DNA of 64,000 bases, from assembly GCA_035274465.1 (NCBI GenBank), contig DATEOF010000468.1:1-64000 (forward strand), given 5' to 3'. The translations under genes and the position numbers were made by a program. Below, in pieces: positions 57,346 through 64,000 of the stretch. The first letter of the stretch is position 1, and every line of letters begins with the position of its first letter. Origin of the DNA: JADGRF01 sp035274465 (GTDB lineage: Bacteria > Myxococcota_A > Polyangia > Polyangiales > JAFGIB01). The notes under the pieces were generated by a model. That model was not told where the DNA came from. It did not search any database and was given only the letters and a program-made list of their open reading frames with translations.

Positions 57346-58017
57346 TCAGCCTCGCGGCAGCTCCAGCTCGTCATCGGAGTCGGAGTCGGACTCATCGAGG
57401 TCCAGGAGCGAACCCATGTGCGCGACGTCGAAGCCGTCCACGCCAACGCTCTCCGTGAGGCGATTGATGATCGCGGCGACGTTGTCGTGTGGGCCGGTGA
57501 TGTAGATCGGCCGTTCGGCTGCATGCCAGGGGGTCGGCAGCAGCACTTCGGGTCGCGGTTCGAAGAGTGTCAGCTCGGCGTCTGGATGCGCTCGAAAGCC
57601 GAGGCGTTCGGCGTAGTCGAGCGCATGGAACACGATCGACTGCGCGACCTGCGGCTCACACGCCTCCCAGCCGCCATGCGCCGTGAACGTGTCCTCGAGC
57701 CAGTCGTCCAACTCGCTCGGGTGCATGGGGTCGGCGAGAAAGCCGTTCTTGATCCCGAGACACGTGCGGTCCACGAGCGCGACACTCGGCAACAGGCTGC
57801 CGTTGCCGAGCACCCGCGTGACGACCACGGTCACCAAGCTCGGGGGCTGTTCGTCGCTGTCCCAACCGTTGCTCAACGCGCACGGGCCAAACGGCGCGCG
57901 TCCAGCGCTCGCAACCAGACGCTGGGACTGTTGGTCCCGTACCAGTCGAGCCTGTTGCCTCACGACCTTTCGCTTCTTGCGCTTCTTCTCGATCTTGCGC
58001 TGCCGGCGGTCGACCAT
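57346..58017 (-). CDS. Hypothetical protein with basic N-terminus
   Basis: A 223-residue cytoplasmic protein. The first 30 residues are strongly basic (RRQRKIEKKRKKRKVVRQQAR), a nucleic-acid-binding-like tail. The core reads LVTVVVTRVLGNGSLLPSVALVDRTCLGIKNGFLADPM, similar to a widespread uncharacterised bacterial family with a VDLxCLGVKNxF-type block. The C-terminus is an acidic run of Asp, Ser and Glu (DESDSDSDDELE). I chose the ATG at 58017 with GGGAG upstream; 58047 lacks a site. It is 18 bases upstream of the crotonase gene and may share its transcript. Function unknown. Confidence 0.7.
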   Translation of the reverse strand: MVDRRQRKIEKKRKKRKVVRQQARLVRDQQSQRLVASAGRAPFGPCALSNGWDSDEQPPSLVTVVVTRVLGNGSLLPSVALVDRTCLGIKNGFLADPMHPSELDDWLEDTFTAHGGWEACEPQVAQSIVFHALDYAERLGFRAHPDAELTLFEPRPEVLLPTPWHAAERPIYITGPHDNVAAIINRLTESVGVDGFDVAHMGSLLDLDESDSDSDDELELPRG

Positions 58018-58185
58018 GCGTTGCGGCTCCCTTCGCGAGCGCGACATTACACGGGTACGCGGCTGCCGGGCATGCCATCATACGTGACGCGCTTCGTGCG
58101 CCCGGAAACTGGGATGTCTTCGCGCGGACGGCAAATCGGTTTCAGCCGTGGAGAGGCGTCGCGCGACTAATCGAGATAGGCTCCG

Positions 58186-59178
58186 ATGAAGGTTCGTTTC
58201 GCGCGTGTGATCACTGGGTTTTCCGGCTCCGAGCTCGCGAAGACGCCACAAGCTGCGCGGCCTCGCGCCCCTGACCTGCGCGCCCTTCGCGGCGCCAAGC
58301 TCGCGACGGCGATCGTGTACCCGTACGTGGCCGAGCCCGCCAGGGTGGCGGCAGCCCCGTCGAGCTGGCCTTTCGCACCGACGACACCGCCAGCGGGCGC
58401 CAAGCCCGAGCAGGCTCTCGTCCAGGTGCCCGCGCCTGAACCGGAGCGGGAACGGGCCGACCTCTCACCGGCTCCACCGCTCGCCGCCGATGCGGCGGTT
58501 GACGCGACGCCAAGCCCGTCGATCAAAGCGCCGCCGATTCAAGTGCCACCCCCTGCAGGGAGCACAGAACCGCCGCCCGCACCTCCCACCGAGCCGAGCG
58601 CCGAAGTCGCGGCGCCGCCGCAGCTGGAGAGTCCATCGCTCTCCGAATCGGCTCCTGCTGTCGCCGAAGAGATTGGGCCTGCCGAACCACTGCCGGGTCC
58701 TCTCCCTGCCACCGTCGAGATTCCTGCGCCGGCAGATTCGCAACCGGTAGCTTTGGACACTGCAGCTGATGGCGGCGAGCAGCTCGAGCCCGGCCTCGAA
58801 GAGCGACCCAGCCGGGCCCGCATCGTCGAGCGGCTCTGGGAGGATCCGATCCGCGAGGAGCTCGAGGTGAACCTCGGAGCGACGACCGAGTCGAACCTGT
58901 ATGTCGACGTGGACCTGCGAGTCGCGAACGGGGGCGTGTTCGTCGCGACCTATCAGGCCCTCCCGCTCGGGACCCAAGTCTCACTGAACATCACGCTGGC
59001 GGGCGGGCTGGCCACGTCTGCCCACGGACGCGTCACGCTGCAGCGCGAGTCGCTCGAAGCGTTCGGAGATGCGGCACCTGGTGTGTGCGTGGCATTCGAA
59101 TTGCTGTCGAGCGAGGCGCTCGCTCTCCTGGAGCAGTTTGCTGCGATCCGCACGCCGTGGTTGATCGAGGACGAGTAA
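58186..59178 (+). CDS. PilZ-like domain protein with Pro/Ala-rich N-terminus
   Basis: A 330-residue protein with no signal peptide. Residues 1-65 are mixed; 70-205 are a disordered Pro/Ala/Glu-rich stretch. The last 105 residues look like the PilZ-related domain common in myxobacteria (TIGR02266 type): EVNLGATTESNLYVDVDLRVANGGVFVATYQALPLGTQVSLNITLAGGLATSAHGRVTLQRE, ending APGVCVAFELLSSEALALLEQF. True PilZ domains bind c-di-GMP through RxxxR and DxSxxG; here the first motif is not evident, so binding is doubtful. It probably links a second messenger or partner to motility or surface control. Confidence 0.75.
   Translation: MKVRFARVITGFSGSELAKTPQAARPRAPDLRALRGAKLATAIVYPYVAEPARVAAAPSSWPFAPTTPPAGAKPEQALVQVPAPEPERERADLSPAPPLAADAAVDATPSPSIKAPPIQVPPPAGSTEPPPAPPTEPSAEVAAPPQLESPSLSESAPAVAEEIGPAEPLPGPLPATVEIPAPADSQPVALDTAADGGEQLEPGLEERPSRARIVERLWEDPIREELEVNLGATTESNLYVDVDLRVANGGVFVATYQALPLGTQVSLNITLAGGLATSAHGRVTLQRESLEAFGDAAPGVCVAFELLSSEALALLEQFAAIRTPWLIEDE
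58760..58781 (+). repeat. Copy 3 of a 22-bp dispersed repeat
   Basis: Identical over 22 bp to 30412-30433 and 35087-35108. Here it is coding, on the sense strand of the PilZ-like gene, and translates as TAADGGEQ just before the folded domain. Confidence 0.7.
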
Positions 59179-59185
59179 CGCAGGC

Positions 59186-59746
59186 TCACAGGCTCGCGTC
59201 GACGTTGAGCTCGATTTCGAAGGTCACGGAGGAGTCGAGCTTGGTTGCCGTCATGGCGCCCGAGACTTCCAGCTGCGCGCCGATTTGAGCCGGGGCGCTG
59301 GATGCGGTGCTTTGCTGTAGCGTGGCTTCATCCACGACGTGGTCGGCGCTGCAGTCGATGCTGGATGCCCGCTGCTCGTCTGCGCTCAGCGTCCGCGCGC
59401 AGAGCTCGATGGTCTCGGCCGCTGTGACCAGCTGTACTCGAATCGCCGTGATACCGGCGAACGTCGTGTCGGTCGCCAGTTGGACGGAGACTACGCGTAG
59501 CTGGACCTCCGCCGAGTCGATGTGGTCGCGCTCGCGTAGCTGATCGACCTCGTCCAGGACCGATTTGGCGAACGAGAGCTCGTCGGCCACGCCCACGGCG
59601 GTGAGTGTATGCGAGCCCGTGTCGCCGGCGACGGCTGCAACGCCGGGCAGGGTGAACTGGCGCTCTGCCTCGAAGCTTTGGGTTCCGCTGATCGAGGCGC
59701 AGGCGACCAGCACACAGAGCGGCATGAAGAGCGTGTACGGTTTCAT
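59186..59746 (-). CDS. Small hypothetical lipoprotein
   Basis: A 186-residue exported protein with lipobox LVAC (Cys16). The mature part alternates strands and polar turns (RQFTLPGVAAVAGDT, DSAEVQLRVVSVQLATDTTFAGITAIRVQLV, ATKLDSSVTFEIELNVDASL), so a beta-sandwich is likely. A Cys pair (ELCARTL, SIDCSAD) could form a disulphide. It begins one base after the stop of the barrel gene at 59748, so the two are co-transcribed. No function recognised. Confidence 0.72.
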   Translation of the reverse strand: MKPYTLFMPLCVLVACASISGTQSFEAERQFTLPGVAAVAGDTGSHTLTAVGVADELSFAKSVLDEVDQLRERDHIDSAEVQLRVVSVQLATDTTFAGITAIRVQLVTAAETIELCARTLSADEQRASSIDCSADHVVDEATLQQSTASSAPAQIGAQLEVSGAMTATKLDSSVTFEIELNVDASL

Positions 59747-59747
59747 G

Positions 59748-60368
59748 TCACAACTCGAAGTAGCCCGTGAGGCCCAGGGTTACGCTTGGAAAGAGGTGGA
59801 TGCGCACGTAGGGCTGCGTAGCGGTCCGCAGCCCTTCGAAGGTGGTTGGACTTCGGCTGGCGGCCCAGAGGTGCGAGTAGCCTGCGCGCGCGAACAGGCG
59901 AAAGCGGCTGCGCCGGCCGAACTCGATGCCGGGTTGGATGTTCACGTAATACAGCTGATATTGCGTCGTCTCGCTCGAAGGGATCTTCGCCCACGCGCTG
60001 TAGCCACCGGCGACAGTCAGCGTCGGTGCGAGCACCCAGTCGAATGGATCGAAGGTCACACCCGCACGCGCGCCGAACGACAACAAGCCGGTGACCGCGA
60101 GGTCGATGTGCAACAGGTTGGTGCCTGGGTGGATGGAGATGCCCGGTGCGATCCCCTCCGGAACGCCAGCGAGGAGCGTCACGCCGATGAACCGCACATT
60201 CGAATCTGGTCCGAGGACAGGCGGAAGCTCGCGTCGTTCCTCGACCTCGTACCACTCACCATCGGGCTGCTGCGCCCAGCGTTGCGCCTCGACGCGGCAA
60301 GAGCTGGTCACCGTGACAAAGAAGAGCAATAGCGCGAAGGGAAGCTCGCAAAGTAGTTGATTTCGCAT
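59748..60368 (-). CDS. Outer-membrane beta-barrel-like protein
   Basis: A 206-residue exported protein with a signal peptide (MRNQLLC, hydrophobic LLLFFVTVTSSC) and a possible lipid-attachment Cys in TSSC. The mature part begins with a polar segment and continues as alternating strands (RFIGVTLLAGVPEG, LHIDLAVTGLLSFGARAGVTF, YVNIQPGIEFGRRSRFRLFARAGYSHL), ending VTLGLTGYFEL, a barrel-type last strand. The ATG at 60368 was chosen for the signal peptide. It is directly followed by the small lipoprotein gene; the pair may form an outer-membrane complex. Confidence 0.73.
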   Translation of the reverse strand: MRNQLLCELPFALLLFFVTVTSSCRVEAQRWAQQPDGEWYEVEERRELPPVLGPDSNVRFIGVTLLAGVPEGIAPGISIHPGTNLLHIDLAVTGLLSFGARAGVTFDPFDWVLAPTLTVAGGYSAWAKIPSSETTQYQLYYVNIQPGIEFGRRSRFRLFARAGYSHLWAASRSPTTFEGLRTATQPYVRIHLFPSVTLGLTGYFEL

Positions 60369-60456
60369 ACTCGAGATCAGTGTTGCCTGACGCTCAGTTG
60401 CACTCGGCGTGCCACGCAGGTGCGGGGCGATTTGAGGCCTCACGGCGCGACGCGAT

Positions 60457-60484
60457 CGGGGCACGTGTCTCGGCACGTGCCTCG
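60457..60484 (-). terminator. Hairpin after pair C
   Basis: An 11-bp stem around GGCACGTG/CACGTGCC (arms 60457-60467 and 60474-60484, one G-T pair) with a 6-base loop. It lies 23 bases past the stop of the leftward DUF1552 gene at 60507. No U-run follows; it is a likely Rho-assisted or partial terminator. Confidence 0.6.
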
Positions 60485-60506
60485 CTGTGCAACAGGCGGA
60501 CGTCCT

Positions 60507-61901
60507 TCAGGCCAGGTTGGGCAGCGGGCCGGTCGCGCCGCTCGGATCACCGAACGTCATCAGATCGGTAACACCCATGGCGTGCGCGATCGATACGAGC
60601 ATTTGGTTGTTGTCGCGCCGGTTGCTGCTGTAATCGAGGAAGCGACCCGCGCGAATCTTGCCGCCGGCGCTGCCCGCCAGCACGTAGGGCATCATCGTGA
60701 GATCGTGTTGCGTGGCTTCGCCGATCTCGGTGGCCCAGAGCAAGATGCTGTTGTCGAGCAAGCTACGGTCGCCCTCTTTGTACGAGTCGAGCTTCGCGAG
60801 GAAGTACACGAGCTGCTGCGCGTACCAGGTCTGGATCTTGTTGTAGGCGGTGAAGTTCGTGCCGCTCTGCGAGAAGTCGTGGGAGATCACGTGGTGACTT
60901 CCATTGACGCCGAGGAACTGAAACAGGTGTTCGCTCTCGGAATACGACCACTGAAAGGTGAGGATGCGGGTCTGATCACACGCCAGCGCTGCGGCCGCCA
61001 GATCCATCTGCAGCTGGCCCGCTTTCACGTATTGGTCGTCGTTCTTGAGATCGACGCTGTCCATCGCGGGTGCCGCGCAGCTACCCGCGTTGCTCGTCGG
61101 GGCAGGGCCGGAGCTCGCCATGCCGATCAAGCGTTGCTCGACGTCGCGCATCGAGGTCAAGTGTGCGTCGAGCTTCAGGCGATCCTCGGCGCCGACGATT
61201 CCCATCAAGCGCCGGGTTTCGGCGTTCGTGGCGTCGAGGATGCTCTTGCGCTGAGCCCACAGCCGCGTGAGCGCCGGGTTGGGCGCGCCTGGCGCCGCTC
61301 CCGGCGTCGAAGCTCCGAACAACGCGCCGAACACGTCTTTGGGATCTTCGCGCGGCGGGATCGGTTGATCTGCGCCCGAGTACGAGATGCGCGCGCGTAC
61401 CTCGGTGTCCCGCACGTGGACGCCGAGCTGCATGCTCTTGAACGTCGTGTTCGGCGCGAGGCGGCTGGCGAGGTACTGGTCGAGTGACTGGCCGCTGCCC
61501 CAGCCCGACGTGGTGTTGCCGAAGCTCTTGAACTGCGTGCCGGCCTTGAGCGGGCGAGCAGTCAGCATTCCGCCGGTTCCACGCGCGTGCTCCGAGCCGA
61601 GCGTTCCGCCGAGCGCGCCGTTCTGCAACGAGTCGTTCAGGCGGATGCCCTTGAGGAACGTGAGTTTGCTCGTCCAGGACGCGAGGTCGGCCGTGAGCGT
61701 GTTCACTTTGTAGTTGGTCTCGGTACCCGTCGGCCAGAACATGTTGTTGCGCGTGCCGTTGGGCGTCGCGAACACGATGAAGCGCGTCGGGCCGGCCACT
61801 GGCTGCGCGCGGGCGAAGCGCGCGTTCAGAAGTGGAACGGTGATCGTGGCCGCGAGCGAGCCGCGCAAGAGTTCTCGTCTGGAAACCCGCAGGAAATTCA
61901 T
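60507..61901 (-). CDS. DUF1552 protein, Tat-exported (pair C)
   Basis: A 464-residue third paralogue. The signal reads RVSRRELLRGSLAATITVPLL, a twin-arginine type. Conserved blocks match the other two: FIVFATPNGTRNNMFWPTG, GSEHARGTGGMLTARPL, ALACDQTRILTFQWSYSESEHLFQFLGVNGSHHVISHD and LDNSILLWATEIGEATQHDLTMMPYVLAGSAGGKIRAGRFLDY. It lies 13 bases after the DUF1592 gene, without the four-base overlap seen in pairs A and B. It ends before a strong hairpin. Biochemical role unknown. Confidence 0.88.
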   Translation of the reverse strand: MNFLRVSRRELLRGSLAATITVPLLNARFARAQPVAGPTRFIVFATPNGTRNNMFWPTGTETNYKVNTLTADLASWTSKLTFLKGIRLNDSLQNGALGGTLGSEHARGTGGMLTARPLKAGTQFKSFGNTTSGWGSGQSLDQYLASRLAPNTTFKSMQLGVHVRDTEVRARISYSGADQPIPPREDPKDVFGALFGASTPGAAPGAPNPALTRLWAQRKSILDATNAETRRLMGIVGAEDRLKLDAHLTSMRDVEQRLIGMASSGPAPTSNAGSCAAPAMDSVDLKNDDQYVKAGQLQMDLAAAALACDQTRILTFQWSYSESEHLFQFLGVNGSHHVISHDFSQSGTNFTAYNKIQTWYAQQLVYFLAKLDSYKEGDRSLLDNSILLWATEIGEATQHDLTMMPYVLAGSAGGKIRAGRFLDYSSNRRDNNQMLVSIAHAMGVTDLMTFGDPSGATGPLPNLA

Positions 61902-61914
61902 GAAGGCCTCCTCA

Positions 61915-63645
61915 TTACTGTGTGACCGGTGCGCGATACCAAAACGCGTCCGTTTGTGTCATGCCGACCAAAAGCTCGACCAGGTCGCCGCCAGAAGCTG
62001 CGAACGCGTCTTGTAGCGTCGCCAGGGAACACGCATCCGCATCCGCCTCGCTGCGCCCGGATGCAAACCGAAACCAGTGCGTGGCCAGGCAATCCTGTGC
62101 CTGGTTGCTCGCCGCGAGTTTGGTCGCGAGCTCTCGGACGCCGTTGAACGTGCCGGCCAGACTCGGGTCGCTCGTCCCGAGGACTTCGCCGGACACGTCG
62201 ATCGGTCCACCGCTCTCTCGGTCGCGGTACTGGCCGATGGCGTCGAAGTTCTCGAACGCCAGGCCGATCGGATCCATGAGCCGGTGACAGCCGTTGCAGC
62301 TCGTGCCTGCCGTCAAGTGCGCGCCGAAGCGTTCGCGCGCGGTCGCGCCCTCCTTCACGTCTGGAGGAGTGATGTCGACGTCCGGTGGTGGCGGCGGCGG
62401 CGGTTGGCACAACAGCCTCGAACGGATGAACTTGCCGCGTAGCACCGGCGACGTTTGGTCGGGATGCGCGTGCACCGCGGCGAATCCAGCTTGCGTCAAG
62501 ATGCCCGCACGCCCCTGATTCGCAGGCAAGCTGACCATGCGCGGCGTTGCGCTCTCGGGCCCTTGCGACGAAACCCCGTAGACGCGCGCCAGCGGCCCAC
62601 TCACGAACGCGATCGGTGCCGTGAGCAGGCTGCTCCACTTGCGATCGCCCGACCACAACACGTACTCCACCAATGCGGGCAGCTCGCGGGCCATCGCGTC
62701 GCGAAGCGCGGGTGAATACGCGGGAAAGAGCGCGGTACTCTTGGTGATGATGTCCAGGCGGTTGGTCCCCATCCACTGCGTGAAGAAGTCGGTGATCGCG
62801 ACGCGCGCCCTGGGATCGTTCAGCAGCTCGCGAGCCTTCACGGCCAGCTTGGCTTTGGTGTCGAGCTCGCCGCGGGCAGCTGCATCGAGCAAGGCATCAC
62901 TCGGCCCCGACGCCCACAGTAGATATGACATGCGCGTCGCCAGCTCGAACTGACTCAGCGGTACGCGTGTTGCGGTCGCGCCGGCTGGGGTCGCAGTCTC
63001 GAGGCGGTAGAGGAAGTGAACTGACTGGAGTGCCGCTCGAATCATGACCTCGAGCCCCTCGGCGTAGCTCCCGCCCGTTCTTCCGGCGTTGTACGCCAGC
63101 ATCAAGTACTGCTCGTCTTGCGGAACCAGCGCGCGACGAAACGCGCGCCGGCCGAAGCTGCGCGCGAACGCGAGCGCACAGGCGTCCTCGCCTTGCGCCG
63201 ACGTGTTGCACGACGTGAGCTTGGCGAGGTTCTGGACGGCGGCTTTGGCCAGCGCCTCTGACACCAACACGTACTTCTCTGCGTGCAGCGCGGAGACCGT
63301 CAGCACCGCCGCGTTGTTGTTGAAACCGTCGGTCACCTCATCCACCGGGAGATCGTTGGCCGCCGCCGGATCGACGCCGAGCAGATCGCGAACGCTGTTC
63401 GCATACTCGAAGCGCGTGAGACGCCGCAGCGGGGTTCGCGCGACTTCCGCAGACGAGCAATCGACCCCCGGCTTCGCTCCGCTCCCCGGCACGGGATTCG
63501 TGCCGGCCGTTACAACACCGGGCGGGACGACTGCGCCGGGACTCATCGCGTCTCGACCCACGCTGGGGACATCCTCCTCCGGGCCCGCGCAGCCAGCTTG
63601 GACCGCCAACAGCACTGCCACCCTCAAGAAAGTCGTGCGGGCCAT
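61915..63645 (-). CDS. DUF1592-family lipoprotein with CxxCH (pair C)
   Basis: A 576-residue lipoprotein (lipobox VQAGC) with a short Pro/Gly linker, then LRRLTRFEYANSVRDLLGVDP (DUF1587), FARSFGRRAFRRALVPQDEQYLMLAYNAGR (DUF1595), LSQFELATRMSYLLWASGPSDALLDAAARGEL (DUF1592), RAGILTQAGFAAVHAHPDQTSPVLRGKFIRSRLLC with CNGCHRLMDPIGLAFENFDAIGQYR (DUF1588), and a DUF1585 tail. One haem motif, CNGCH. The ATG at 63645 begins the signal peptide; an ATG three codons upstream is possible. This is the most canonical of the three sets. Confidence 0.9.
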   Translation of the reverse strand: MARTTFLRVAVLLAVQAGCAGPEEDVPSVGRDAMSPGAVVPPGVVTAGTNPVPGSGAKPGVDCSSAEVARTPLRRLTRFEYANSVRDLLGVDPAAANDLPVDEVTDGFNNNAAVLTVSALHAEKYVLVSEALAKAAVQNLAKLTSCNTSAQGEDACALAFARSFGRRAFRRALVPQDEQYLMLAYNAGRTGGSYAEGLEVMIRAALQSVHFLYRLETATPAGATATRVPLSQFELATRMSYLLWASGPSDALLDAAARGELDTKAKLAVKARELLNDPRARVAITDFFTQWMGTNRLDIITKSTALFPAYSPALRDAMARELPALVEYVLWSGDRKWSSLLTAPIAFVSGPLARVYGVSSQGPESATPRMVSLPANQGRAGILTQAGFAAVHAHPDQTSPVLRGKFIRSRLLCQPPPPPPPDVDITPPDVKEGATARERFGAHLTAGTSCNGCHRLMDPIGLAFENFDAIGQYRDRESGGPIDVSGEVLGTSDPSLAGTFNGVRELATKLAASNQAQDCLATHWFRFASGRSEADADACSLATLQDAFAASGGDLVELLVGMTQTDAFWYRAPVTQ

Positions 63646-63736
63646 GCATCTCATGCCCCGCGAGCGGCGCAACGATCACGCTAACGTCCAGGGAGCACTG
63701 CCCCAGGCTGCCAGATGCCTTTCCTCGGGAAGCGCG

Positions 63737-64000
63737 CTACGGGCGGGGATACGCGGGTAGGACTCTCGACCAGCTTCCCGCTCCGCGAGACACGGGCGTC
63801 GACGCGTCGGTTCGAGCGTCGTGTGGCCGCTCGATGAAGAGAAGTCCGGAGCCGAGCTCGAGGCCCATGGTGCCGACCAAGCTCAGCTCCTCCTCGCCGC
63901 GGAATTCATCCGGAACACTTCCCGTGACTGACGCGAGCGGCGTCGTCCCCTGAAAGCGCGCCGAATCGGAATCAGCGCGCAACGTGCCAGAGAGCTCGCC
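63737..64000 (-). CDS. C-terminal part of a gene continuing beyond the window
   Basis: An 87-codon frame open from the right edge to a stop at 63737. It reads SGTLRADSDSARFQGTTPLASVTGSVPDEFRGEEELSLVG and LGSGLLFIERPHDARTD, with the tail rich in Arg, Ser and Pro. Codon use is like the neighbouring genes. I do not recognise a domain in so short a piece. Its start lies outside the window. Confidence 0.4.
   Translation of the reverse strand, partial: GELSGTLRADSDSARFQGTTPLASVTGSVPDEFRGEEELSLVGTMGLELGSGLLFIERPHDARTDASTPVSRGAGSWSRVLPAYPRP

Noticed and set aside
1..64000. tRNA, rRNA, CRISPR, integrase or prophage genes
   Set aside because: I saw no cloverleaf, rRNA core, regular repeat-spacer array or phage gene set, though a covariance-model scan was not possible.

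Overview
The window reads as a chromosomal segment of a high-GC, Gram-negative bacterium of the Myxococcota (Polyangia-like). I infer this from gene content, not from a marker gene. The pointers are three paired DUF1592/DUF1552 gene sets, many lipoproteins with Ala/Gly/Ser/Pro-rich linkers, beta-barrel proteins with Pro- or Cys-rich N-termini, an AAA-TPR regulator of nearly 1000 residues, a PilZ-like domain protein and GH44, LMF-type and SGNH enzymes. There are about 50 genes on both strands, packed tightly. I see no rRNA, tRNA, CRISPR array, intact insertion sequence or phage module.

Layout. 0.2-9.4 kb: two small paralogue-like proteins, an exodeoxyribonuclease III, two outer-membrane proteins, an extensin-like peptidase, a DUF89/ARMT1 phosphatase, a crotonase and a very large membrane protein with a Cys-rich tail. 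9.4-15.9 kb: a possibly frameshifted small gene coupled to a lipase-maturation-factor-like protein, a di-haem cytochrome c peroxidase lipoprotein and an AAA/TPR/winged-helix regulator. 15.9-29.9 kb: a surface-polysaccharide cluster containing a GT-C protein, GT2 and GT4 glycosyltransferases, an SDR epimerase, a nucleotide-sugar dehydrogenase, a methyltransferase, an LTA-synthase/sulfatase-like transferase, a Wzx-type flippase, an SGNH hydrolase and a 57-residue membrane protein. The dehydrogenase and epimerase would make the sugar, the transferases assemble the unit, the flippase exports it, and the phosphatase-superfamily and SGNH proteins could decorate or trim it outside.

30-38.5 kb: secreted enzymes (an alpha/beta hydrolase lipoprotein, a membrane-anchored EEP hydrolase, a GH44 glucanase lipoprotein translationally coupled to a DUF1287-L,D-transpeptidase fusion) and an orphan BMP-type solute-binding lipoprotein. 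38.5-53.9 kb: a MelB-like transporter, two DUF1592-DUF1552 operons (lipoprotein with CxxCH plus Tat-exported partner), a sialidase-like propeller lipoprotein, a TPR-methyltransferase, a copper type II monooxygenase-like lipoprotein and a Cys-repeat lipoprotein. 54-64 kb: a toxin-antitoxin-like nucleotidyltransferase pair, an alpha/beta hydrolase next to a second crotonase, a PilZ-like protein, a small lipoprotein with an outer-membrane-like protein, the third DUF1592-DUF1552 pair and a partial gene at the edge.

The strongest candidates for under-described biology are the repeated DUF1592/DUF1552 pairs with their redox-type neighbours, the complete-ligand copper monooxygenase lipoprotein, the peptidoglycan-enzyme fusion coupled to GH44, and a 22-bp identical sequence found at three unrelated places.
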